From: a virus
Strand: one strand, 5' to 3'
IMG/VR virus record: IMGVR_UViG_3300042691_052895
Location: 1-35,571 of that record
DNA: 35,571 bases
Under the pieces are notes generated by a model that searched no databases, had not been told where the DNA came from, and saw only the letters and a list, made by a program, of their open reading frames with translations. The position numbers were made by a program, and so were the translations under genes. Positions 1-7,408 of this stretch are shown here, in pieces (positions within the stretch are counted from its first letter, which is position 1; the number at the start of each line of letters is the position of its first letter).

Positions 1-26
1 GCCCCGTCCGAATGGGGATGAGCAAC

Positions 27-56
27 CGTGAAAAAGCGTGAGACTTCGTGAGCAGC
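27..56. repeat. CGTGA direct repeats at exact 10-bp period
   Basis: CGTGA starts at 27, 37 and 47, that is, one copy per 10 bp on the same DNA face. The spacing and the position next to the immunity region suggest a protein-binding array, possibly a transposase end site. Only the repeats are seen; their role is inferred. Confidence 0.45.
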
Positions 57-264
57 CGCGCCGGTGTGTCCGTTTCCGCTCTCCAGCCTCGGCGGCGCGG
101 TTTGAGCAGAATCACGAGAGACCAGCGCGTTATTGCTTTGGTGTGAGCAAGAAATAGTATCGTATGTTGCCAGCTTGGACTCTTGAGCGACGCAGCGCGG
201 GTAACCCAGCATGACGCCCTCCACCGCCCGCGAAAACGACCGGATGCCGGCAGGCACGAAGCGA

Positions 265-284
265 CGTGTGAAACAGCGTGTGAA
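265..284. repeat. Two CGTGTGAA direct repeats
   Basis: CGTGTGAA occurs at 265-272 and 277-284, followed by GCGGCTTTGAATAGCGG. The TGAAGCGGC string recalls the terminal sequence of the Mu right end, but the match is short and could be chance. This is a candidate transposase or repressor site near the end of the leftward operon. Confidence 0.35.
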
Positions 285-378
285 GCGGCTTTGAATAGCG
301 GTTTTTACCGGACAGCCAGAGTTTGCAGACTGGTGAACTCGCTGATCACGACCTGACGGCAGGCAGGATGTTTGGCTG

Positions 379-630
379 CTACGTCGCAGCGTCACAACCG
401 ATGCCAAGCCCCTTGCCCAAAGCCAGCATAACAAGACCGATCATAAAACCGGCACCGGCGCCAGCGACGTAATACCAGCCCCTGGAGCCGCTCTCGGCGA
501 ATTCCCACGCGGCCAGCACGGCAACAATAAAGGCCCCAAACAACAGAACCCAAGCTACCGTCTCCAAGCTGAAAGAGACTGCCCGCGCCGATTCCTGATT
601 ACTGCTCGACATGTTCTCCTGATTCGTCAT
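379..630 (-). CDS. Small two-helix membrane protein, last gene of the leftward operon
   Basis: The product is an 83-residue protein with two strong hydrophobic segments (about residues 21-43 and 52-72), so an inner-membrane location is likely. I chose the ATG at 630 over an upstream in-frame start at 660 because a GGAGG lies 6 nt before it on the minus strand. It overlaps the stop of the 43-residue gene upstream (ATGA overlap), so the two are translationally coupled and follow the repressor. No family is recognised. Membrane proteins co-expressed with a phage repressor often act in lysogens, for example in superinfection exclusion, but nothing in the sequence proves that. Confidence 0.6.
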   Translation of the reverse strand: MTNQENMSSSNQESARAVSFSLETVAWVLLFGAFIVAVLAAWEFAESGSRGWYYVAGAGAGFMIGLVMLALGKGLGIGCDAAT

Positions 631-758
631 GATCTGCCTCCCTTTCTTGGCCAACGCCAACTACCATCGTTGCGGACCAGCACCAGCGCAAGGGCACAAC
701 CGAGCCAGGCCACCAGTCCGAACACGACGCCTGCAATCATCCAATCTTCATCGCTCAT
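627..758 (-). CDS. Very small single-pass membrane protein (43 aa)
   Basis: This is a 43-codon ORF on the minus strand, from ATG at 758 to a TGA at 627-629 that overlaps the next ATG. The product starts MSDEDWMIAG, has one hydrophobic helix (about residues 7-28) and ends in a basic tail (RWPRKGGRS). It begins 11 nt after the repressor stop. Its own ribosome binding site is weak, so coupling to the repressor is likely. The acidic N-terminus and basic C-terminus suggest N-out topology by the positive-inside rule. Function is unknown. It is short, but its exact fit between two genes supports it. Confidence 0.5.
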   Translation of the reverse strand: MSDEDWMIAGVVFGLVAWLGCALALVLVRNDGSWRWPRKGGRS

Positions 759-769
759 GAGCGTCAACA

Positions 770-1174
770 CTACCGGCCTTCCTTCAACCAATCCAGAATC
801 TTCTCGGCCTCGCGCGGCCAGGCGGCCCGCACCGCCAGCTCGACCCGCGCCGGCTCGCGCTTGAACGCGGCCTTAAGCAACCGCCCCCACGCCGGCCACG
901 GATCAACCGCCACCGGGTAGGACGGCCCCGCCTCGCGAATCACTACTTGCTGTTTTCCGGTCGCGCCCGCGGCCGGTGCCGCCCCCAACAGCTCCGCCTC
1001 ACTCACCCCCAGCCGCGCCGCCATGTGCGCCAAGACGTGCGGACGTGGGGGATTCTTGGCGTTGCAGTAGTAACTGATCGTGCTTTGATCCATTTCAAGC
1101 AATGCGGCAGCAGCGCGTTGTGAAATATTTTTCGCACGCAGAATACCGCGTAAACATTGGCCAAAGTCGCCCAT
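770..1174 (-). CDS. XRE-family repressor, Mu c-like position
   Basis: The product is a 134-residue DNA-binding protein transcribed leftward, away from the early genes, as the immunity repressor of Mu-like phages is. An N-terminal helix-turn-helix is visible at about residues 7-60: ISQRAAAALLEMDQSTISYY is the HTH core, followed by the VLAHMAARLGVSEAELLG segment typical of XRE proteins. The C-terminal half, ending LDWLKEGR, is not recognised and may mediate oligomerisation. I used the ATG at 1174; a TTG at 1207 would add 11 residues and cannot be excluded. It is probably autoregulated through the short divergent region with the Ner-like gene. Confidence 0.75.
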   Translation of the reverse strand: MGDFGQCLRGILRAKNISQRAAAALLEMDQSTISYYCNAKNPPRPHVLAHMAARLGVSEAELLGAAPAAGATGKQQVVIREAGPSYPVAVDPWPAWGRLLKAAFKREPARVELAVRAAWPREAEKILDWLKEGR

Positions 1175-1237
1175 CAAAGACTTGCGATGGAATATCCATA
1201 TTGACAACTAATTGAACTTCCATCACTCTCCCTCGAG
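1175..1237. promoter_or_regulatory. Divergent promoter/operator region between repressor and early genes
   Basis: This short AT-richer stretch separates the leftward repressor from the rightward early operon, so it must hold both promoters. TTGACA at 1201-1206 is a good forward -35, but no clear -10 follows. On the minus strand, TTGTCA and TATGGATATT give a weak match. The near-palindromic GGAATATCC and the CAACTAATTGAA run could be operator half-sites. Assignment is by position. Confidence 0.5.
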
Positions 1238-1441
1238 ATGAACGTTACACAGGCACGGGCGAAACTCAAGCGTGGCGGCTGGTCTTACCGATCAGCGGCA
1301 GCAGCGCTGGGCACGTCCTCGTCATGGTTGGGCCGCGTCCTTACCGGCAAGCAAGTCAGCCAACCATTGCTCGACGGCATCGCCGCCCTGCCGACGTTCG
1401 CTGAATGGAGGCAGACCCGCGATGAACAATCAGCAACGTGA
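1238..1441 (+). CDS. Small HTH protein, Ner/Cro-like
   Basis: This is a 67-residue protein, first in the rightward early operon and directly opposite the repressor. That is the place of Ner in Mu and Cro in lambdoid phages. Residues about 14-36 (WSYRSAAAALGTSSSWLGRV) read as a helix-turn-helix with a serine-rich turn. The likely role is early negative regulation, binding the same operators as the repressor. The ribosome binding site is weak. The next gene starts inside its 3' end. It is assigned by HTH pattern and position; sequence similarity to Ner is not obvious by eye. Confidence 0.6.
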   Translation: MNVTQARAKLKRGGWSYRSAAAALGTSSSWLGRVLTGKQVSQPLLDGIAALPTFAEWRQTRDEQSAT

Positions 1442-1592
1442 CGAACAGATCCGCGCGACCATTTCCCGCTTCGACGCCGAGATCGCGCGGCTCCGCCGCG
1501 AGGCCGCCGAAAAGGAACGTGTGCGCGCCCGCTGGCAACGACTTCTAAACTGCCCGCACGCCCTCAGCGGTAAACACTCGGAGGCCGCATGA
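1422..1592 (+). CDS. Small coiled-coil protein, early region
   Basis: This is a 56-residue, highly charged protein. Residues about 5-42 form a likely coiled coil, with Arg/Glu-rich heptads around ISRFDAEIARLRREAAEKER. GGAGG at 1408-1412 lies 9 nt before the ATG. It overlaps the Ner-like gene upstream and the next gene downstream by 4 nt, which supports it as a real gene of the early operon. No family is recognised. Confidence 0.5.
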   Translation: MNNQQRDEQIRATISRFDAEIARLRREAAEKERVRARWQRLLNCPHALSGKHSEAA

Positions 1593-2383
1593 AGACGGTA
1601 ACAGCGCTGGAAGCCTACACGCCGACCTTCGAGATCGATGACGGTTTTCGGCTTTCCGTCGAGCCCACCATCGAGGCCGTCAGTAACGATGTCCGTCGCT
1701 GGCACGAGTTCAGTTTGCGCGGTGCCGACATGCACCTATTCGGTGCGTTCATGTGCGGCGTGGCGCTGTTACGCGCCCGCGACATCGTTGGCAAAGCCAA
1801 GCGCGGCGTTCACGGCAAAGGCTTTGACGGATTCGATACCTGGAAGCGTGAGCAGTTCCCTGAAATCTCTGAAAGCGCATTGGGCAATTACATGCGCTTC
1901 GCCGAAAACTGCTTCTTGTGCGGCAACGACTTACCTAAAAAGCCAAGCGTTGGCTTTTTAGGAAGCGGCCACAAAAATTTTACGTGCCCGACGACCAAAG
2001 AAGATGCCGGCACGTTGCTCTCACAGATCGGAACAGTCATGGACGGCAAGACCATGACCGAGATGTACCGGTCACAAAAGCGTATCCGCGAAGCGTTGCC
2101 ATCGGGCGGCGACAAGGGCAACCACAAGGCCCGCCGGACCAAGGCCGAGATCGAGTCGGCCAAGATCGAGGCCGACGCCGAGGTCGCTTACCAGGAACTG
2201 GCGGGCAGCATCGACATTGCGCTGGGCGATCACCGCTTTGCCCGCCTCAGCGACGAACACCTCGCCGCGCTGCGCGAGCGCGTGGTCGAACTCAAGGCCG
2301 AACTCGATGTCCACTGTTCGCGGCGCAAACTTAACCGCCTGCCCGCCAACTGGCGGCTCACGGAGAACCTGCCCCATGCATAG
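1589..2383 (+). CDS. Early-region hypothetical protein, possibly DUF3102-like
   Basis: The product is 264 residues and lies immediately before the transposase, overlapping it by 8 nt. The N-terminal half (about residues 40-110), including FDTWKREQFPEISESALGNY, resembles DUF3102-type phage proteins, where a helical domain precedes a putative DNA-binding segment. The C-terminal half is charged and helical (about residues 170-245), probably coiled coil. A perfect 13-bp palindrome at 1934-1962 is translated in frame as LPKKPSVGFLG, which looks like an inserted repeat tolerated by the protein. Function is unknown; position suggests DNA binding or control of early genes. Confidence 0.6.
   Translation: MKTVTALEAYTPTFEIDDGFRLSVEPTIEAVSNDVRRWHEFSLRGADMHLFGAFMCGVALLRARDIVGKAKRGVHGKGFDGFDTWKREQFPEISESALGNYMRFAENCFLCGNDLPKKPSVGFLGSGHKNFTCPTTKEDAGTLLSQIGTVMDGKTMTEMYRSQKRIREALPSGGDKGNHKARRTKAEIESAKIEADAEVAYQELAGSIDIALGDHRFARLSDEHLAALRERVVELKAELDVHCSRRKLNRLPANWRLTENLPHA
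1934..1962. repeat. Perfect 13-bp inverted repeat inside a coding sequence
   Basis: CCTAAAAAGCCAA and its exact reverse complement TTGGCTTTTTAGG flank a 3-nt loop (GCG). As RNA this is a strong hairpin that looks like an intrinsic terminator, yet it lies in the middle of a gene and is read in frame. It may attenuate transcription into the transposase, or it may be an interspersed palindromic element. Confidence 0.6.
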
Positions 2384-4799
2384 CGAGCCTGCCACCGCCG
2401 TTGCCGTCGTGCCCGTGTCTGCCGCGGCGCCGCTCACCGTCGTTTCCGCCCCGCTGGATGACCGGCTCTGGTTCGCCCAGTTGCCCGCCGACGAGCGGCA
2501 GTTCATCAGTCGTCGCCGCGCGGCCTTCCGCATCATCGAGCAACACATTGACCGTCACGGCCGCATCGTGATTCACGCGGGCGCCATCGCCGCCCATTCG
2601 ACTTTCGGCGCCGTCAAGGGATTCAGCGTCAAGAACCTGTCGAAATCCTACCGCGATTGGCTCGCCCATGGCCGCGATGATCGTCGCCTGGCTGACTGGG
2701 CCAAACACCCGTGGTTGCGCGACCTGGTCGAAGGCAAAGCCAACGCGCTTCCCACCCGGTTACATGCCGCTTTTATCGAGTTTTGCGGTGGCAAATTCCT
2801 CGAACACAAACGCAGCTTCGCCTCGGCCTACCGGGCCATCGTCCGCGACTGGCAATCCTCCTGGCACACCGGCCAGAAACTACCGGGCATCATGGCCGAT
2901 GGCACGCCCGGCTCCGCCCGCGATTACTGGCGCACTCGCGACGTGCGCACGCTCCAGTACGATCATTGCCCGCCCGATCTGCCGCCCGGTTGGACCAAGG
3001 GCAACCTCGAACGCGCCGTCCTGGCTTGGTGCCAGATCACGCCCGCCGAGATCGCGCTCGCTCGCCGTGGCACCGCCGCCATGCGGGATCATCTGCCCAC
3101 GATCCACTCCACCCGCCGCGAAATCGAGTACGGCCTGCATCTGTTTACCGACGATTTGCAGCACGATTACGAGGTGATCGCCCCCGCCGGCAGCGACCCG
3201 TTTGCCCGGCCCCTGGAGATCGGCATCCTCGAACTCGCTTCCGCCGTCTACGGGCCGTGGGTCGCCCAGCCCGCCATCCGCGATCCCGAGACCTTCAAGC
3301 GGCTCGGCCTCGGTTGGGAGAATGTCAAGTACGTGTTCGGGCTCTGGCTCGAACAGAACGGGATCCCTAACGATCACCCGATCTACCTCCACGTCGAACG
3401 CGGCACCGCCACGGTCCATCCCGATGAAGCCAAGCTCTGGCACGACATGTCCGAGGGCGTGATCAACATCTGCTACACCGAGATGCAAGGCCGTTACTGC
3501 CTCGCCTGGGATGAATCCCGCAAAGGCAATTTCCGTGGCAAAGCCGCCCTCGAATCCGCCTGGAATCTCCACCACAACTACGCCGACCATCTGCCCACCT
3601 ACCTCGGCCGCAACCGCGACAATCATCCCGCCATCACCCAGGGACAGAAACGCGAGACACTCGCCCTGCTCCAATGGGCCGCGTCCTTGCCCGCTGCCCA
3701 GCGCGGCGATCTGCAACTGCCAACGCTGTCCTGGGAGGAATGGACCGTCGAGCGCGAGGACCAGATCGCCCGCATCAACAGCCGCCTCGATCACAGCCTC
3801 GAAGCGTTCGACCAAGTCACCGAGTGGCGCCCGCGCGGCCTCGACGGCGCGCCATGGCGTTCGCTCGCCGCCCTCGAACAAGTTCCGCTCAAGCTCCGCG
3901 CGCCTGAGTTCATCGAGACCCGGCAACGCCTCGAATCGCCGCTCGAACGCAAAGCCCGGCTCCGCCAGCCCGCCCGCTGGTCGGCGTGTCCCGGCAACTG
4001 GCTCGCGATCATTTACGGGTTCCGTGCCCGCAAGATGACCGTCAACAAAGGCACGATCCACGTCGAACGCGGCACCGCCCATTGGTTCTTCATGGCCGAG
4101 TCCAAGGCCGCCCAGGCTGCCGCTGGCATCGTCGACGGCAAGGAATACATGGTCGCGTTCAACCCGCACGCGATGACCTGCTGCCACATCCTCGACGACA
4201 AGGGCGGTTACCGCGCCAGTTGGGAATGCCGCGTCACCCGCCGCGGCAACAAGGATGATGCCGCGCGCAGTTTCGCCCACCGGCAAGGCTGGCAGCAAGA
4301 GGTCATCGACAAGGTCGAGCGCCTCCTGATCGCCAGCGGCCAGATCGTCGATACCGAGATTCGGCGCGACTTCAACCGCGCCCTGGGCGCGCCCCAGTCC
4401 GGCCGCATCGAACTACTTTCCGCCGACCCAGACTCACGGAGTGCCGGCGGGGCCGACCGCGCAAGCACGGCCACCAGCGAGCCTGCAGACGAGAACACCG
4501 TCATGGGTGGGGTCTCGTCACCGCGATTGCAGGCTCGCCCATTTCCTGACCCGAATGACGCGGCCTCACCCGCGTCGAGCGCACCCCACCAACCTGCCCG
4601 CCCGTCTCTCAGTCTCGGCTCTGGGGCAGATGAAGAAGCACCCGCGCTCAATCCGGCGCCGCGCCTTGGACACGCGGCGCCGTCTCTTTCCGCGCAGATC
4701 GCCGCCGACGCCGTCAAGGCCCAGCGCGCGACCGCCAACAAACCGCGCCGCCACACCGACGCCAATGCCCGCTACCGGGCCGCGATCAAGAATCTGTAA
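2376..4799 (+). CDS. Mu-type DDE transposase (MuA-like)
   Basis: This 807-residue protein would be the transposase that cuts phage ends and joins them to target DNA. It has N-terminal helical DNA-binding domains (about residues 30-230), a RNase H-like catalytic core (about 255-450), a C-terminal Mu-transposase beta-barrel (about 540-620), and a disordered Pro/Ala/Arg-rich tail that in Mu contacts MuB. Aligned by eye to MuA, D260 fits the first catalytic Asp and E393 (in LESAW) the catalytic Glu. The second Asp position reads LHVERG (H339, E341) instead of a D-N-T-R-G-like string. I took the ATG at 2376, after GGAGAA and overlapping the upstream stop, rather than an upstream in-frame start at 2217. 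It is followed by the MuB-like ATPase. Confidence 0.85.
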   Translation: MHSEPATAVAVVPVSAAAPLTVVSAPLDDRLWFAQLPADERQFISRRRAAFRIIEQHIDRHGRIVIHAGAIAAHSTFGAVKGFSVKNLSKSYRDWLAHGRDDRRLADWAKHPWLRDLVEGKANALPTRLHAAFIEFCGGKFLEHKRSFASAYRAIVRDWQSSWHTGQKLPGIMADGTPGSARDYWRTRDVRTLQYDHCPPDLPPGWTKGNLERAVLAWCQITPAEIALARRGTAAMRDHLPTIHSTRREIEYGLHLFTDDLQHDYEVIAPAGSDPFARPLEIGILELASAVYGPWVAQPAIRDPETFKRLGLGWENVKYVFGLWLEQNGIPNDHPIYLHVERGTATVHPDEAKLWHDMSEGVINICYTEMQGRYCLAWDESRKGNFRGKAALESAWNLHHNYADHLPTYLGRNRDNHPAITQGQKRETLALLQWAASLPAAQRGDLQLPTLSWEEWTVEREDQIARINSRLDHSLEAFDQVTEWRPRGLDGAPWRSLAALEQVPLKLRAPEFIETRQRLESPLERKARLRQPARWSACPGNWLAIIYGFRARKMTVNKGTIHVERGTAHWFFMAESKAAQAAAGIVDGKEYMVAFNPHAMTCCHILDDKGGYRASWECRVTRRGNKDDAARSFAHRQGWQQEVIDKVERLLIASGQIVDTEIRRDFNRALGAPQSGRIELLSADPDSRSAGGADRASTATSEPADENTVMGGVSSPRLQARPFPDPNDAASPASSAPHQPARPSLSLGSGADEEAPALNPAPRLGHAAPSLSAQIAADAVKAQRATANKPRRHTDANARYRAAIKNL

Positions 4800-4830
4800 C
4801 CAACCAACCAAACAACCCACGGAGGCAAAC

Positions 4831-5883
4831 GTGAACCAAACCACCGCCGCAGAACCCGCCAACACCGGCGCCGCCAAAGCGCCCGCCAAACCGCGCGAAG
4901 CCGTCAAGGGCGACTACAGCGGCCACAACCGCGAGTTGATCGCCTACTGCGAATCGCGCGGCATCAAAGCCAAACGCATCGCCGCCCTGGCCAGCGCATC
5001 CATCGCCACCGCCAACAACTGGATCAACGGCAAACTCACCGGCAACATTGCCGGTTTCGAGGCCCGACTCCGCGCCGCCTTCGACCGGCTCGCCCGCCAA
5101 TCCCAGCGCATCAAGGTCGATGCCCAACTGGTCCCGACCAGTGTCAGCGAGATCGTCACCAAGGCGTTCGAGTCGGCCATGAATGACCGCGACTTCTGCA
5201 CGCTGACCGGCCCCGCGGGCACGGGCAAGACGATCCGCCTGGTCGCGCTGGCCGCCCAGCATATTGGCACGGTCTACGTGCCGATCTACGAATACAACCG
5301 CACCCGCTGGGGCATCCAGCGCATCGTCTGCGAAGTCGTCGGCACCGACAACTGGGACGATGCCATCGACAAAATCAGCGGCTCGACCGCGCCGCTGGTG
5401 ATCGACGACGCCCAGAAGCTGACCAACGACGCCAAGTGGTTGATCTTCGATGCGCACAAGGAGTTCGGCATCCCGGTCCTGCTGGCCGGCAACGAGTACA
5501 TGCTCGATGACATCCGCGGGGCCAGCGTCGGCATGCGCCGCCGCAATGAACAACGCGCCCGCCTGATCGGCGCCCAGTTCGTCATTGACCGCTACGACGC
5601 GCACGGCGATCTGGAACCGCTGTTCGAGCGCGACGAAGTCCGCGCGATCCTCGCGCAACACGAGCTGACCGCTCACAAGGAACTGCTCGACTGGTCGCTG
5701 CGCATCGCCAACCTGCCCGGTGAAGGCCATCTCGGCACCCTGCGTAAAGTGCTGTTGAAGACCCAGAAAATCGCGTTCAAAGAACCCGACCTGGTCACCG
5801 CCTTTCTGCAAGCCTGGTCGCTGGTCCGTCCCAAGGTCGCGCTGCTGACCGCCGACGAACTCACCCAACTCGAGGCCCGCTGA
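4831..5883 (+). CDS. MuB-like AAA+ ATPase, transposition target protein
   Basis: This 350-residue ATPase probably activates the transposase and delivers target DNA. An N-terminal helix-turn-helix lies at about residues 30-75 (KRIAALASASIATANNWING), as in MuB. The ATPase has a Walker A GPAGTGKT at 127-134 and a Walker B LVIDDAQ at 189-195. Start is GTG at 4831 with GGAGG 5 nt before it; the frame is open far upstream inside the transposase gene but only this start has a ribosome site. It follows the transposase by 31 nt, in the A-B order of Mu. Confidence 0.87.
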   Translation: MNQTTAAEPANTGAAKAPAKPREAVKGDYSGHNRELIAYCESRGIKAKRIAALASASIATANNWINGKLTGNIAGFEARLRAAFDRLARQSQRIKVDAQLVPTSVSEIVTKAFESAMNDRDFCTLTGPAGTGKTIRLVALAAQHIGTVYVPIYEYNRTRWGIQRIVCEVVGTDNWDDAIDKISGSTAPLVIDDAQKLTNDAKWLIFDAHKEFGIPVLLAGNEYMLDDIRGASVGMRRRNEQRARLIGAQFVIDRYDAHGDLEPLFERDEVRAILAQHELTAHKELLDWSLRIANLPGEGHLGTLRKVLLKTQKIAFKEPDLVTAFLQAWSLVRPKVALLTADELTQLEAR

Positions 5884-5885
5884 TC

Positions 5886-6146
5886 ATGACCACCCGCGAT
5901 CTGACCATCATCCTGCCCGCCACCGAGCGGGCGACGATCCTCGCCGCGCTCGCCGTTGCCGATCAGCGCGCCGACGATCAGGACAATTCCGATTGCACGC
6001 CGTCCTATCGGCTGCACACCCGTCTCTGCGCCTGGCTCCGCACGGAGCTGACCGGTGCCGAGCCGCTCACGCGCACCCGCGCGCTCAACGAAGTCATCAA
6101 GGAAGCCCGCCTCATCAACCCCGTCCTCAAGAAAGGAAATCGTTAG
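5886..6146 (+). CDS. Hypothetical early protein (86 aa)
   Basis: This is an 86-residue, mostly helical protein between the B-like ATPase and Gam. It starts 2 nt after the ATPase stop, so translation is coupled. No motif or membrane segment is recognised. In Mu the matching interval holds small semi-essential early proteins of unknown role. Confidence 0.6.
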   Translation: MTTRDLTIILPATERATILAALAVADQRADDQDNSDCTPSYRLHTRLCAWLRTELTGAEPLTRTRALNEVIKEARLINPVLKKGNR

Positions 6147-6148
6147 TC

Positions 6149-6739
6149 ATGTCTGCGAAGAAGTCAGTGAAGGTAAAAGTCGAAGCGCCGAAGATCCAAA
6201 CGCGCGGCCAGTTCGAGGAGGCCACCGGTCACCTGCAGCGCGCCGTGCTCGAGCGCCAGCAGATCAACACCGCGCTCGATCTGAAGCTCAACGAAACACG
6301 CCAAGAGTTCCTGCTCGAGCAGGGCGACACGTTGGCCGAGCTTGATGCCGAGATCGCGCTCCAGGAGAAGCAAATCCTCGCGTGGGCCAAGGCCAACAAG
6401 GAAACCGAGTTTAACGGCCGCCAGTCTCTCGAGACGAAGTTCGCCGTCGTGAAGTTCTTTAAGGGCCAGTTCAAGTGCGAATGCAAATCGAAATGGAACT
6501 GGGACAAGGTCCTCGCGCGGATTAAGGAATGCAGCCTCACCAAGCGGTTCATCCGCACCAAGGAAGAACCCAACAAGGAAGCGCTGATCGCCGCGCGCGA
6601 AGAAGTCATCCAATCCACTGAGGGACAGTTCACCGTGGGCGATCTCGGTGTCCGCGTCTTCCAGGAGGAATCCTTCACCATCGAAGTCAAAGCCGAACCA
6701 ACGCTTGAACCGCAGCCCGTTCTCGAGGAGGCCCGCTAG
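6149..6739 (+). CDS. gam: Mu Gam-like DNA end-binding, host-nuclease inhibitor protein
   Basis: The product is 196 residues, close to the usual Gam length. It has a long charged N-terminal helix (about residues 15-95, coiled coil) followed by a compact C-terminal domain containing the NGRQSLETKFAVVKFFK region that resembles the Gam fold. Mu Gam is a Ku-like protein that binds double-strand DNA ends and protects phage DNA from exonucleases. AAAGGA precedes the ATG by about 11 nt. Position after the B-like gene agrees with Mu. Confidence 0.75.
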   Translation: MSAKKSVKVKVEAPKIQTRGQFEEATGHLQRAVLERQQINTALDLKLNETRQEFLLEQGDTLAELDAEIALQEKQILAWAKANKETEFNGRQSLETKFAVVKFFKGQFKCECKSKWNWDKVLARIKECSLTKRFIRTKEEPNKEALIAAREEVIQSTEGQFTVGDLGVRVFQEESFTIEVKAEPTLEPQPVLEEAR

Positions 6740-6742
6740 ATC

Positions 6743-7276
6743 ATGAGCAGTGCCACATCCAACGTCCAACCTTCACCGTCCGGCAAAAGCCTCCTGGTCA
6801 TCGAAGACAGCGCCGCCATGCGCTGGGCGCTCCGCTCGATCCTGGAAGCCCACGGTTACACCGACCTGACCATCGCCACCAATGCCGACGAGGGCGCGGC
6901 CTGCCTCGCGCGCCGCGAGTTCAGCGCCGTGCTCTCCGACAACAATCTGGGCCACGATCAACGCAAGGGCTGGGAGCTCTACGAGGAATGGAAGGACCGC
7001 TACTTCGGCCGCTGGATCATCTTCACCGCGCATCCGTGGGATATCCCCGTGGCGAGCGGCGTCCGCATCCTCGACAAGCTGGCCGAACACGCCGAGCTGA
7101 TCAGCGCCCTGGCCAAGATCACCGCCAGCCCGTCCGAGTTCCTCGCCACCGTAATCACCGAGGACGCCGCCCGCGTCGGCGCGCAATGCCTCCGGCAACT
7201 CGAAGCCGACAGCCCGCCACGCCGCGGCGAAGTCTGCGTCCACGCCGAACCCGCCGCCCGCGCCGATTACCGGTAA
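6743..7276 (+). CDS. Response-regulator receiver-domain protein
   Basis: This 177-residue protein has a CheY-like receiver domain at about residues 16-125. All key residues are present: acidic pair E21-D22, phospho-acceptor D66 (in LSDNNLG), T95 (in IIFTAHP) and K112 (in RILDKL). The last 50 residues have no recognised output domain, so it may act by protein contact. The start has GAGGAG about 12 nt upstream and follows Gam by 3 nt. A full receiver domain is unusual in an early phage operon. It may sense or intercept a host two-component signal; that is inference. Confidence 0.8.
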   Translation: MSSATSNVQPSPSGKSLLVIEDSAAMRWALRSILEAHGYTDLTIATNADEGAACLARREFSAVLSDNNLGHDQRKGWELYEEWKDRYFGRWIIFTAHPWDIPVASGVRILDKLAEHAELISALAKITASPSEFLATVITEDAARVGAQCLRQLEADSPPRRGEVCVHAEPAARADYR

Positions 7277-7281
7277 ACCCA

Positions 7282-7384
7282 ACCACGGAGACACGGAGAT
7301 GAACGGAGTCAACAAACACAGAACCTCACGCCGCCGGCCGCGCCGCCGCCGCCTTCCGCTCCGTGCCCTCCGTGCCTCCGTGGT
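7282..7384. repeat. Interspersed inverted repeat, (CACGGAGA)-type arms
   Basis: Left arm 7282-7298 (ACCACGGAGACACGGAG) and right arm 7368-7384 (CTCCGTGCCTCCGTGGT) are complementary at 16 of 17 positions. The left arm is built of an 8-bp tandem unit. It occupies the only gap between two early genes, and the same left-arm sequence recurs at 13361. The Arg-rich interior (7299-7367) looks like a filler loop. Confidence 0.7.
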
Positions 7385-7408
7385 GCAATCCGCCCGCCGC
7401 TCACGCCG

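Larger units (their letters stand above)
1..378. other. Gene-free left segment, probable vicinity of phage left end
   Basis: I see no convincing coding sequence here. The segment lies outside the leftward repressor operon, which is where the left attachment end sits in Mu-type phages. It contains two clusters of short CGTGA/CGTGTGAA repeats (27-56 and 265-284) that resemble the short direct repeats bound by MuA-type transposases. Whether the exact phage/host junction lies inside this segment cannot be decided without a second integration site or the right end. Confidence 0.45.

Noticed and set aside
2880-4298. Long minus-strand ORF (472 aa) opposite the transposase
   Set aside because: It is the antisense shadow of a GC-rich gene with clear transposase homology; its Gly/Glu/Val-rich composition is typical of antisense frames.
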